DNA of 16,885 bases from Alphaproteobacteria bacterium UBA6038 (lineage in GTDB: Bacteria; Pseudomonadota; Alphaproteobacteria; Micropepsales; Micropepsaceae): the NCBI GenBank assembly GCA_002429315.1, contig DIZC01000092.1:1-16885 (forward strand). Direction: 5' to 3'. The translations under genes and the position numbers were made by a program. The notes beneath the pieces were generated by a model. The model saw nothing but the letters and a program-made list of their open reading frames with translations. It was not told the origin of the DNA and did not search any database. Below, piece by piece: positions 6,726 to 14,898 of the stretch (its first letter is position 1; each line of letters begins with the position of its first letter).

Positions 6726-9700
6726 ATGGACAGCCTACGCAAACCCATCTCCGACGCTTATCTCGCCGACGAGGACAACTTCGTCGAAAGCCTCATTCCA
6801 AAAGCGCGACTGTCGCCCGCGGAGCGTGCCGGCACCGAGGCGCTCGCCCGCGAACTGGTCACCCGCATCCGCGCCGCCCGCGACAAGCGCAGCGGCATCG
6901 ACGCCTTCACCCAGGAATACGCGCTGTCCAGCGAAGAGGGCGTGGTGCTGATGTGCCTGGCCGAGTCGCTGCTGCGCGTGCCCGATGCGGCCACCGCCGA
7001 CAAGCTGATCAAGGACAAGATCGGCATGGGCGACTGGTCGCGCCACCTGAACAAATCGGATTCGCTGTTCGTCAACGCCTCCACCTTCGCGCTGATGCTG
7101 ACGGGCCGTGTCATCGCCCTGGATGAAACCGCGAAATGGGATTTCGAAGGCATCTGGAAGAAGTTGGTGACGCGCTCCGGCGAGCCGGTAATCCGCAATG
7201 CCGTCACCTACGCCATGCGCATTCTCGGCCGTCAGTTCGTGCTCGGGCGCACCATCGAAGAGGCGTTGAAACAGGCGCGGCCATCCGCAGCCGAAGGCTA
7301 CCGCTTCTCCTTCGACATGCTGGGGGAGGCGGCGTACACGCAACACGACGCGACGCGATATTACGATTCCTATCGGCGGTCGCTGACGGCGATTGCCGAG
7401 GCCTTTCCGGATTTCGATCAGCCGATCTTGGAGCGCCCCAGCATTTCGGTGAAGCTGTCGGCGCTGCACCCGCGCTACGAGTGGATCAAGCGGGAGCGGG
7501 TGATGCAGGAGCTTCTGCCCAAGCTGGTGGAGTTGGCCGCGGTCGCGCGCGAAGCCAATCTCGCGTTCACCATCGATGCCGAGGAAGCCGAGCGGCTCGA
7601 CGTCATGCTCGACGTTTTCGAAGCGATGGGCGAAGCGGCGCTGCTGCGGCGCTGGAGCGGCCTGGGCCTTGCCGTCCAGGGTTATCAGAAGCGCGCGCTG
7701 CCGGTGATCGCCTGGGTGGCCGATCTCAGCAAGCGGCAGGACCGGCGCATTCCCGTGCGGCTGGTGAAGGGTGCGTACTGGGACACCGAGATCAAGCGCA
7801 CGCAGGAACTGGGGCTTGCCGATTATCCCGTGTTCACGCGGAAGGCGGCGACCGACACCTCCTATCTCGCGGCGGCGCGGGCGCTGTTTACCGCCGGCGA
7901 CTCTATCTATCCGCAATTCGCCACCCACAACGCGCACACGCTGTCCGCAGTGCAGGTGCTCGCCGGCGGGCGAACGGATTTCGAGTACCAGCGGCTGCAT
8001 GGCATGGGCGAAGCGCTGTATGAGCTCTATCGGGAGGTCAAGAAGCCCTCGCCCGGCGCCGGCACGCGGATCTATGCGCCGGTGGGCACGCATGAGGATC
8101 TGCTGGCCTATCTGGTGCGGCGCCTCTTGGAGAACGGCGCCAACACCTCGTTCGTGAACCGGCTGGCCGATGAAGATGCGCCCATCGAAGACATCATCGC
8201 CGATCCGGTGGAGCGGCTGATCGCCAGGCATCCGCGCCGCAATCCGAATATCCCCAAGCCTGGCGATCTGTTGCCCGACCGGAAGAATTCCTCCGGCTTC
8301 CTATGGAGCGATCCTGAGATCGCTACGCCAATGCTGAACGCGATGCGCGTGAGTCTGCAGCGGCCGCAAACGGCCGGGCCGATCGTCTCCGGGAAAGAGC
8401 CGGCGAATGCCAGGCAGCCGGTGTTCGATCCCTCGGACCGCACCCGGAAGATCGGCGAAGTCTGCGACGTCACCGATGACGATGTGAAGACGGCGCTCGA
8501 TGCGGCTGCGCGCGCGAGCCACGAATGGGATTCGCTGGGCGGCGGTGCGCGCGCCAAAATCCTCGAACGCGCGGCCGACCTATTCGAAGAGAACCGCGCG
8601 CATCTGATGGCCATCGCCGTGCGCGAGGGCGGCAAAACGCTACCCAATGCGCTCGGCGAAGTGCGCGAAGCCATGGACCTGCTGCGCTATTACGCGCACC
8701 AGGCGCGCGAGAAGTTCGAGCATCCGATTCAGCTGCCCGGCCCCACCGGCGAATCCAACGAGCTGAGGCTGCACGGGCGCGGGCCGTTCTTCTGCGTGGC
8801 GCCGTGGAATTTCCCGCTCGCGATCTTCAGCGGCCAGGTGGCGGGCGCGCTGGCCGCCGGCTGCACCGTGCTCGCCAAGCCCGCCGAGCGCACGCCGCTG
8901 ATCGCCGCCGCCGCCATCCGGCTGATGCATCAGGCCGGCGTGCCGGGAGAGGCGCTGCATCTGCTGCCCGGCCGCGGCTCGAAGATCGGCCGCATCGTGC
9001 TGGCAGACAATCGCCTTGCCGGCGTGGCCTTCACCGGCTCGACCGAGACGGCGATCACCATCAATCGGGCGCTCGCCGCGCGCGATGGGGCGTTACCCGC
9101 CATTGTCGCAGAAACCGGCGGCATGAACGCCATGATCGTCGATTCGACCGCGCTGCCCGAGCAGGTGGCGCGCGACGTGAATGCCTCGGCCTTCGACAGC
9201 GCCGGCCAGCGCTGCAGCGCGCTGCGCGTGCTGTTCCTGCAGGAAGACTCCGCCGGCAAGATGCAGGAGATGATCCTGGGCGCGATGGACGAGCTCGCGC
9301 TCGGCGATCCGTTCGAGCTTTCGACCGACATCGGTCCTGTGATCGACGAAGACGCCCGCGACGGGCTGCAGCAGCACGCCGACCGGATGACCCGCGAAGC
9401 CAAGCTGTTGCGCAAGCTGCCGGTGGATGCGTCGCTGAAAGATGGCGTGTTTTTCCCGCCGCATGCCTTCGCCATCGATTCGATCGGTCAGCTGAAGCGA
9501 GAAGTGTTCGGGCCGATACTGCACATCGTGCGCTATTCGGCGGACCGGCTGGCGGAGGTGTGCGACGCGATCAATGCGACCGGCTACGGTCTCACGCTTG
9601 GCATCCATAGCCGCATCGATGAAACGGCGAAGTTCATCCGCGACCGGGTGCAGGTGGGGAACGTATATGTGAACCGCAACCAGATCGGCGCGGTGGTGGG

Positions 9701-9863
9701 CGTACAGCCGTTCGGCGGCGAAGGGCTCTCCGGCACCGGCCCGAAGGCGGGCGGGCCGCACTACCTGCTGCGCTTTGCGCTCGAGCGCACCTACACCGTC
9801 AACACCACCGCCGCCGGCGGCAACGCCTCCCTATTGGCGGGTGGGGCGGGAGATGGGATTTGA
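6726..9863 (+). CDS. putA: Bifunctional proline dehydrogenase / delta-1-pyrroline-5-carboxylate dehydrogenase
   Basis: The 1045-residue enzyme oxidises proline to glutamate in two coupled steps. The FAD-dependent proline dehydrogenase domain (about 150-480) shows FTIDAEEAERLD, RLVKGAYWD (from Arg345), FATHNAHT, YQRLHGMGE and the substrate-binding pair Arg465-Arg466 in LVRRLLENGANTSFVN. The NAD-dependent aldehyde dehydrogenase domain (about 540-1000) shows APWNFPLAIFSGQ, the general base Glu796 in AETGGMNAM and catalytic Cys830 in GQRCSALRVL. The C-terminal tail YTVNTTAAGGNASLL is typical. There is no N-terminal ribbon-helix-helix domain, so this is the short form that does not repress its own gene. 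ATG 6726 is preferred; ATG 6678 is in frame and would add 16 residues. TAGAAT at 6691-6696 could be a -10 box, which would favour 6726. Confidence 0.95.
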   Translation: MDSLRKPISDAYLADEDNFVESLIPKARLSPAERAGTEALARELVTRIRAARDKRSGIDAFTQEYALSSEEGVVLMCLAESLLRVPDAATADKLIKDKIGMGDWSRHLNKSDSLFVNASTFALMLTGRVIALDETAKWDFEGIWKKLVTRSGEPVIRNAVTYAMRILGRQFVLGRTIEEALKQARPSAAEGYRFSFDMLGEAAYTQHDATRYYDSYRRSLTAIAEAFPDFDQPILERPSISVKLSALHPRYEWIKRERVMQELLPKLVELAAVAREANLAFTIDAEEAERLDVMLDVFEAMGEAALLRRWSGLGLAVQGYQKRALPVIAWVADLSKRQDRRIPVRLVKGAYWDTEIKRTQELGLADYPVFTRKAATDTSYLAAARALFTAGDSIYPQFATHNAHTLSAVQVLAGGRTDFEYQRLHGMGEALYELYREVKKPSPGAGTRIYAPVGTHEDLLAYLVRRLLENGANTSFVNRLADEDAPIEDIIADPVERLIARHPRRNPNIPKPGDLLPDRKNSSGFLWSDPEIATPMLNAMRVSLQRPQTAGPIVSGKEPANARQPVFDPSDRTRKIGEVCDVTDDDVKTALDAAARASHEWDSLGGGARAKILERAADLFEENRAHLMAIAVREGGKTLPNALGEVREAMDLLRYYAHQAREKFEHPIQLPGPTGESNELRLHGRGPFFCVAPWNFPLAIFSGQVAGALAAGCTVLAKPAERTPLIAAAAIRLMHQAGVPGEALHLLPGRGSKIGRIVLADNRLAGVAFTGSTETAITINRALAARDGALPAIVAETGGMNAMIVDSTALPEQVARDVNASAFDSAGQRCSALRVLFLQEDSAGKMQEMILGAMDELALGDPFELSTDIGPVIDEDARDGLQQHADRMTREAKLLRKLPVDASLKDGVFFPPHAFAIDSIGQLKREVFGPILHIVRYSADRLAEVCDAINATGYGLTLGIHSRIDETAKFIRDRVQVGNVYVNRNQIGAVVGVQPFGGEGLSGTGPKAGGPHYLLRFALERTYTVNTTAAGGNASLLAGGAGDGI

Positions 9864-9883
9864 ATGGGTGGTTCCGAGAGACT

Positions 9884-10408
9884 CTACGCATTCGCTCCAA
9901 TGGGCGTTCGGCGCAGTCGAACGATCAATATGTATGCAATCACGCCGATTCCACCCAGAATGCCGGACGCATAGCTTGCGAGGTGGGCATACGCATCAGC
10001 TGTAAAGGCAACCCATTTGGCTTTGGGAATGACCAAATACCATTCGCTTGGCGGGCGAAGCCAGCCGTGTGAAGTGCCATAAACGCCATAGAGTCCGGCG
10101 AGCGTTGCGCACGTCGCCATGCCTAGAAGCAGCCAGAGGATCATCGGTCGCAAATCAGCGAGAGCAAGCCGCGGTGGCGAGCCTGCACGGGCCGCGATAG
10201 CGGCAAAAATACCGAGTGGCAGTCCTACCCACCAAGTTGCGATGACACCCCAACCGAGGGCCAGCAAGAAGGGCGATCGGGTATGGAAGATGTCCGGATG
10301 TGCTACTGAAAAGTACTCGACACAAAGATGAGCTGTCACCTGATCGTGCAGAATGCCATACACGATGGCAGCAACAGTCGAGAATACGACTATCTTCAAG
10401 AATTCCAT
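9884..10408 (-). CDS. Unknown membrane protein with four predicted helices
   Basis: The 174-residue product starts at the ATG at 10408 (MEFLKIVVFSTVAAIVYG), which begins directly with a membrane helix; the longer upstream start would add a sequence unlike protein and overlap mipZ. Helices are predicted near 4-22, 50-72, 90-112 and 145-167, with a conserved-looking stretch LALGWGVIATWWVGLPLGI and a tail of arginines facing the cytoplasm. Similar unnamed membrane proteins occur in other bacteria, but I know no function. Base composition is less GC-rich than putA or mipZ. Convergent with putA (20-base gap) and divergent from mipZ. It has only a weak ribosome site. Confidence 0.72.
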   Translation of the reverse strand: MEFLKIVVFSTVAAIVYGILHDQVTAHLCVEYFSVAHPDIFHTRSPFLLALGWGVIATWWVGLPLGIFAAIAARAGSPPRLALADLRPMILWLLLGMATCATLAGLYGVYGTSHGWLRPPSEWYLVIPKAKWVAFTADAYAHLASYASGILGGIGVIAYILIVRLRRTPIGANA

Positions 10409-10474
10409 GTCACACAGTTTAGCAGATTCGATGCTTGTTCGTGGCGGAGCTAGGATGCCTGTGAGTCGAAACGT

Positions 10475-11293
10475 GTGAGAGCCGTGCCCCACATCATTGT
10501 TTTCGGGAATGAGAAGGGCGGATCGGGCAAGACCACCGCGGCCATTCACGTCGCCGTGGCACTGGCGCGGGAAGGGCGCGGCGTGGGCGCCATCGATCTC
10601 GATATCCGCCAACGCAGCCTCAGCCGGCATCTGGAGAACCGGGCGGACTGGCGGGCCAAAACCGGCGGCGATCTGCCAACGCCAGAGCTTCTAAAGCTGG
10701 GCAATAACAACGGCTTGGCTGACGATGTAGAAGCATTTTCTCAGCTGCTCGGCAGCGCCGCGCCGCGCTTCGAATTCCTGGTGATCGACACGCCTGGCGC
10801 CGACTCGCCGCTGTCCCGCGCCGGCCACGCCGCCGCCGACACGCTCGTCACGCCGCTCAACGACAGCTTCGTCGATTTCGATCTGCTGGCGCGCATCGAT
10901 CCCGCCACGTTCGAGATCAAGGGTCCAAGCATGTACGCGGACTTCGTCTGGGACTGCCGCAAGCGCCGCCTGATGGCGAAGAAGCCTGCGCTCGATTGGG
11001 TGGTGATGCGCAACCGCGTGGCCTTCACGGAAGCGCGCAACAAGAAGCGGCTGGGCGATGCCATTTCCATGCTAGCGCAGCGCATTGGCTTTCGGGTGAC
11101 CAAGGGCTTCGGCGAGCGGGTGATCTTCCGCGAGCTGTTCCCTATGGGACTCACCATGCTCGACCTGCCGCAGCCGGGCCTCAGCGTGTCGCTGTCGATG
11201 TCCACGCTCGCCGCCCGCCAGGAGGTGCGCGAGCTGGTCCACGCCCTGAAGCTCCCCGAATCGGCGCGAGAGCCCGTGGCTTTGGCCGGTTAG
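10475..11293 (+). CDS. mipZ: MipZ-type ParA-family ATPase for division-site positioning
   Basis: The 272-residue protein belongs to the ParA/MinD superfamily, with deviant Walker A GNEKGGSGKTT (signature Lys14 and catalytic Lys19), the MipZ-like DLDIRQRSLSRHLENR, and Walker B VIDTPGADS. In Caulobacter MipZ forms a gradient from the poles with ParB and blocks FtsZ polymerisation away from midcell; the same role is inferred here. DLDxRQR and the long insert after it (about 55-90) separate it from ParA and MinD. The start is GTG: 10475 is used, but GTG 10484 (MPHIIVF) is equally possible, and neither has a strong ribosome site. Repeat copy B follows its stop. Confidence 0.92.
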   Translation: MRAVPHIIVFGNEKGGSGKTTAAIHVAVALAREGRGVGAIDLDIRQRSLSRHLENRADWRAKTGGDLPTPELLKLGNNNGLADDVEAFSQLLGSAAPRFEFLVIDTPGADSPLSRAGHAAADTLVTPLNDSFVDFDLLARIDPATFEIKGPSMYADFVWDCRKRRLMAKKPALDWVVMRNRVAFTEARNKKRLGDAISMLAQRIGFRVTKGFGERVIFRELFPMGLTMLDLPQPGLSVSLSMSTLAARQEVRELVHALKLPESAREPVALAG

Positions 11294-11296
11294 GAT

Positions 11297-11382
11297 CGTC
11301 ATCGCCGGGCTTGTCCCGGCGACCCATGCTCACCTTATTAACGGCAGAGGTCATGGATGGCCGGCACAGGGCCGGCCATCAC
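11297..11382 (+). repeat. Two-hairpin intergenic repeat, copy B
   Basis: Begins CGTCATCGCC. The first hairpin is TCGCCGGG (11302-11309) with CCCGGCGA (11315-11322). The second is GATGGCCGGC (11356-11365) with GCCGGCCATC (11371-11380). Length, spacing and flanking CCCATG and CATGGATGGCC words match copy C. It fills the gap between mipZ and the VWA gene and could end the mipZ transcript or stabilise its 3' end. Confidence 0.78.
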
Positions 11383-11400
11383 AAAGCAACTGGAGTCGCA

Positions 11401-12105
11401 ATGGCCAATCTGCCCGTCAAGCCTTCGTCGTCCAAGGATATCGCAGCATTCCTCGATGCCGCGGCGCGCACGCCCACGCTCGCGCAGGTCAAGGGCCGGC
11501 TGATCTTCGCCGTCGACGCCACCATGAGCCGCCAGCCGGCCTGGGATATCGCGACCGAAATCCAGAGCGACATGTTCGAGGTGGCGCAGTCGATCGGCGG
11601 ATTGGCGGTGCAACTCGTCTATTTCCGCGGCCGCGGCGAATTCGAGGCGAGCGAATGGACCACGACTCCGGCGGCGCTGGCCGCACGCATGCGCCGCGTC
11701 ACCACCCGCAGCGGCTTTACCCAATTGCGCCGCGTGCTGGCCCATGCAACGCAAGAAGCGCGGCGCACGAAGGTGGGCGCACTCGTCTATGTCGGCGATT
11801 GCTTCGAAGAGAACCCCGACGTGGTCGCGAAGGAAGCGGCCGCGCTGGCGTTGCTCGGGGTGCCGGCCTTCATGTTCCACGAAGGCGACGAGCCGGGCGC
11901 GGCGACCATGTTCCGCGAGATCGCGCGGCTGACGCACGGCGTTTACGCACACTTCGATGCCGGTGCGGCCCGGCAATTGCGCGATCTCCTGCGCGCCGCT
12001 GCGGTGTATGCCGCAGGCGGCGGCGCGGCGCTCAACCGCTTCGCCGAGCTAACAGGTGGCGAGGTGTTGCGCCTGGCGCGCTCCATCGGCACAAAACCCG
12101 AATGA
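11401..12105 (+). CDS. VWA-domain protein, metal-site intact, function unknown
   Basis: The 234-residue protein is a single von Willebrand factor A fold without signal peptide or membrane helix, so probably cytosolic. The metal-ion-dependent adhesion site is complete: DATMS (Asp39, Thr41, Ser43), Thr107 in SGFTQLRRVL and Asp133 in VYVGDCFEENPD. Such domains mediate metal-dependent protein-protein contacts, often with AAA ATPases or chaperones. The start ATG at 11401 has a good GGAG ribosome site. The end overlaps the following J-domain gene by four bases (ATGA), so the two products are probably made together. I recall similar VWA plus J-domain pairs near mipZ/panC in other alphaproteobacteria but know no assigned role. 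Confidence 0.88.
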   Translation: MANLPVKPSSSKDIAAFLDAAARTPTLAQVKGRLIFAVDATMSRQPAWDIATEIQSDMFEVAQSIGGLAVQLVYFRGRGEFEASEWTTTPAALAARMRRVTTRSGFTQLRRVLAHATQEARRTKVGALVYVGDCFEENPDVVAKEAAALALLGVPAFMFHEGDEPGAATMFREIARLTHGVYAHFDAGAARQLRDLLRAAAVYAAGGGAALNRFAELTGGEVLRLARSIGTKPE

Positions 12106-12833
12106 TCGATCTCCTGGTCGGCGCCTTCGCGCTGGTCCTCATTCTCATCCTGATGCACGGCTTCGCCCGCGCCGATCCCAAATCTTTGGTGAAGGGCGTC
12201 CGTTATCTGGGTGCCGGCGCGCTGGTTCTCGCGGCGGCGTTCTTTCTGGTGCGCGGCATTGTGCCCGCTGCCGTGCTGCTCGGCAGCATGGCGTATGGCG
12301 TGTTCACCGGCGGGCGCGTGTGGCCGGGCGGCTGGCCGCACTGGCACTTTCCGCATGCCGGTGGCGGGCCGCGGACGCAACCCGGTCAGACCACGCGCGT
12401 GGCCACGGACTGGATGGAAATGGAACTCGATCACGACACCGGCGAGATGCGCGGCCGCATTCTGAAAGGCACGTTCGTCAGCCGCGCGTTGAATCAACTC
12501 ACGGACGAAGATGCGCTGCGCTTCTATGCCGAAGCCGGCGCGGCGGATTCCGAAACCGCGCGCCTGCTCGAGGCGTATCTGGACCGCCGCCTCGGCGCAG
12601 ACTGGCGAATCAAAACCGCAGAGGACAAAACCTCGTCGCACAAGAGATCGCGTTCCGAGTCCGGCATGACGCGCGACGAGGCGTATCGTGTGCTCGGGCT
12701 CAAGTCCGGCGCCAGCGAACACGACATCCACGCCGCCTATAAGAAGCTGATGCTGAACTTGCATCCCGACCGCGGCGGCACCGATTACCTCGCCGCCAAG
12801 ATCAACGAAGCGAAGGACGCGCTGCTCGGCTAA
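12102..12833 (+). CDS. Membrane-anchored DnaJ-domain protein
   Basis: The 243-residue protein has a hydrophobic N-terminus with about three membrane helices (roughly 3-19, 36-50 and 53-68). A linker rich in Gly, Trp and His (71-95) and a helical middle region (about 100-165) follow. A C-terminal J domain begins at TRDEAYRVLGLKSGASEHDI and carries the essential HPD motif at 221-223. J domains stimulate Hsp70 (DnaK) ATPase, so this should recruit DnaK to the membrane; the layout recalls Pam18/Tim14-like and DjlA-like proteins. The substrate is unknown. The start overlaps the VWA gene stop (ATGA at 12102-12105), so the VWA protein is a candidate partner or client. Repeat copy C follows the stop. 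Confidence 0.88.
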   Translation: MIDLLVGAFALVLILILMHGFARADPKSLVKGVRYLGAGALVLAAAFFLVRGIVPAAVLLGSMAYGVFTGGRVWPGGWPHWHFPHAGGGPRTQPGQTTRVATDWMEMELDHDTGEMRGRILKGTFVSRALNQLTDEDALRFYAEAGAADSETARLLEAYLDRRLGADWRIKTAEDKTSSHKRSRSESGMTRDEAYRVLGLKSGASEHDIHAAYKKLMLNLHPDRGGTDYLAAKINEAKDALLG

Positions 12834-12860
12834 GTTTTGTTTTCGCTCAGCCACAGAACG

Positions 12861-12945
12861 CGTCATGGCCGGGCTCGTCCCGGCCACCCATGAACACCGT
12901 CGTCACTTGCGTGCATGGATGGCCGCCACAAGGGCGGCCAGGACG
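12861..12945 (+). repeat. Two-hairpin intergenic repeat, copy C
   Basis: Begins CGTCATGGCC. The first hairpin is TGGCCGGG (12866-12873) with CCCGGCCA (12879-12886). The second is TGGCCGCC (12920-12927) with GGCGGCCA (12933-12940), each with a five-base loop. It lies between the convergent J-domain and carboxypeptidase genes and may serve as a bidirectional 3'-end structure. Copy B is nearly the same length and has the same internal order. Confidence 0.78.
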
Positions 12946-12975
12946 GGCCATGAGATGCGTGATTGCGAACCTGAG

Positions 12976-14898
12976 CTAGCGCGCCAGGGTGGCGGGGAAG
13001 CAGGTCTGGCCGCGGTCGAGGAGCTTTGCGCAGATGGAGCGGGCCTCCGGCTCGGCGAAGGTCCCAAACCGCGCCCGATACATTGTCTTGCCTCCCTCGC
13101 CTTGGAACGGAACGATGATCCGCTCGGCCTGGCCGAGTTTGTCGAGCGACCGTTCGGCGTAGGCCGCGAGCTGCGCCCGCGCGGTGGGCACGTCGGCGAA
13201 GGCGCCGATCTGGATGGTCCAGCTATGGGCGGCGGCCTTGGCCGTCAACGTCGCCGTCTTGGCCGCCGCTTTGGCGACATTCATCTTGGTGGGTCCGGGC
13301 ATCGCCGCGCCGTTCCCACTCGCATGTGCGATCGCTGCCAAATCGGTCGCCAGGCTGCTGCGCGGAATGGGCATCACCACCGGCAGCGATTGTGGTTCAT
13401 AGGACGCCATCATGATCGGCGCGGTGTTGTCGCGCGGCATCGGCCGGACATCCGGCATGCTCACCGGTGCCGGCGCCGGCCTCACGTCGGGGATCCTGAC
13501 CTGCGCGGGCGCGGAAATCATCGCCATGTTTGCCTGCGGCTTCGGGGCGGGCGGCGCGATGGCGGCGAGACTTGTCTGCGGCTTGGGCGCCTGCGTCGCC
13601 GGCGCCATGGTCATCTGATTGCCTTGGGTGGACGTCGTGGCGACCGGGATGCGGGGCTGCGGTGCCGGTTGCGCGCCGACCTGCGGCTTGGGCGGTGCGG
13701 TGACGATCAGCTTGGCGATCTCGTCCTGATCGGGCTCGGATTCGGCGGCATCTTCATCCATTTCGCCGCGGGGCGCGATCGACGCATATTGCTGGCCCGC
13801 CGGCGGCGAACTTGCACTGTTGCCGAACTGGAAGCCGGCGATGACCGGCTGGGCATTGGAGCCCTGCGCCACCGTCTGCCACGGCACTTCGGCGCGCGCC
13901 ACCAGAGTCGGCTGCTGATTGACCTGCGCAAACGTCCAGTCGAGCAGCCGCACCATCTCCATGTCGCGGCGATGCGCGCTGCGGCCGCCCATCACCACGC
14001 CGATGATATGGGCGCCGTTGCGGACGACGGAGGAGACCAGATTGAATCCGGACGCGTTGGTGTAGCCCGTCTTGATGCCGTCGGTGCCGGCGTAGCGGCC
14101 GAGCAGATTGTCGTGACCAAGATGAATGCGCCCGCGATAGCTGAACCCGGGCAGCGAGAAGTAGTGGAAATATTGCGGGAAGTCGTAGGCGAGGTGGCGC
14201 GCCAGCAAACCGAGATCGGAGGCGGTGGTGATCTGCCGGTCGTCGGGCAGGCCGGACGCATTGTGATAGAAGGTGTTGCGCATGCCGAGTTCGTGGGCTC
14301 GTTCGGTCATCAGCTCGGCGAAATGCGATTCGGTCCCGCCCAGCGCCTCGGCGACCGCCACGGCAATGTCGTTGGCCGAGAGCACCACAATCGCGCGGAT
14401 GGCAATGTCGGCCGGCAAAGTGCTCCCCGCCGCAAGGCCAAGCTTGGTCGGATATTGCGAGGCGGCGTGCTGCGACACATAAATGGGCGTGTTGAAATTC
14501 ATCTGCCCTTTCTTGAGCGAATCGAACAGCAGATAGAGGGTCATCATCTTGGTAAGCGATGCCGGATGACGCTCCGCATCCGCGTTACGGGCATAGAGCG
14601 TCCGGCCGGTCCTGCCGTCCAGGATGAGCGCGGCGTCCTTCGCCGGATCGGTCGGGCTGCCGTTATCGAAGGTCCGGACAGGACGGCGCCAGACCGGGCG
14701 CCAGGCCGTGCGGGCGGGATGCCATGTTCCTCGGGCGACATGCCGTACGCTGTGGACGGGGTGCCCGGCGTAGCGATGGTGGACGCGAGCGAGGGCGGGC
14801 TGGGCGGTGGCGATCGCGCCGAAAAACACCGCGAGGAGGAGGCTGGCCGCCTGCCCGAACAGATTTCCACCGGCGCGGCCGCGTCCCGTCATGCACAT
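12976..14898 (-). CDS. D-alanyl-D-alanine carboxypeptidase (peptidase S11) with C-terminal SPOR domain
   Basis: The 640-residue periplasmic enzyme trims the terminal D-Ala of peptidoglycan stem peptides. In order: a signal peptide (about 1-38, cleavage near PALA), a basic His/Arg-rich stretch (40-75) and the penicillin-binding domain with SLTK (catalytic Ser114, Lys117), SAN (174-176) and KTG (276-278). A long Pro/Ala/Gln-rich linker (about 370-545) contains near-repeats such as IPDVRPAPAPVSMPDVRPMP. The SPOR domain (about 557-640) starts at WTIQIGAFADVPTARAQL. SPOR domains bind denuded glycan at the septum, so the enzyme should act at division sites. The start at 14898 is used; ATG 14892 is two codons in, and neither has a strong ribosome site. 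Divergent from the phasin gene. Confidence 0.94.
   Translation of the reverse strand: MCMTGRGRAGGNLFGQAASLLLAVFFGAIATAQPALARVHHRYAGHPVHSVRHVARGTWHPARTAWRPVWRRPVRTFDNGSPTDPAKDAALILDGRTGRTLYARNADAERHPASLTKMMTLYLLFDSLKKGQMNFNTPIYVSQHAASQYPTKLGLAAGSTLPADIAIRAIVVLSANDIAVAVAEALGGTESHFAELMTERAHELGMRNTFYHNASGLPDDRQITTASDLGLLARHLAYDFPQYFHYFSLPGFSYRGRIHLGHDNLLGRYAGTDGIKTGYTNASGFNLVSSVVRNGAHIIGVVMGGRSAHRRDMEMVRLLDWTFAQVNQQPTLVARAEVPWQTVAQGSNAQPVIAGFQFGNSASSPPAGQQYASIAPRGEMDEDAAESEPDQDEIAKLIVTAPPKPQVGAQPAPQPRIPVATTSTQGNQMTMAPATQAPKPQTSLAAIAPPAPKPQANMAMISAPAQVRIPDVRPAPAPVSMPDVRPMPRDNTAPIMMASYEPQSLPVVMPIPRSSLATDLAAIAHASGNGAAMPGPTKMNVAKAAAKTATLTAKAAAHSWTIQIGAFADVPTARAQLAAYAERSLDKLGQAERIIVPFQGEGGKTMYRARFGTFAEPEARSICAKLLDRGQTCFPATLAR

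Noticed and set aside
6735..8231. Open frame of 498 codons on the minus strand opposite putA
   Set aside because: Arg/Gly/His-rich low-complexity translation with no recognisable motif, fully inside a well-supported gene.
10409..10630. Longer form of the four-helix membrane protein overlapping mipZ
   Set aside because: The extra residues look like antisense translation of mipZ and its leader; the ATG at 10408 starts directly at a membrane helix.
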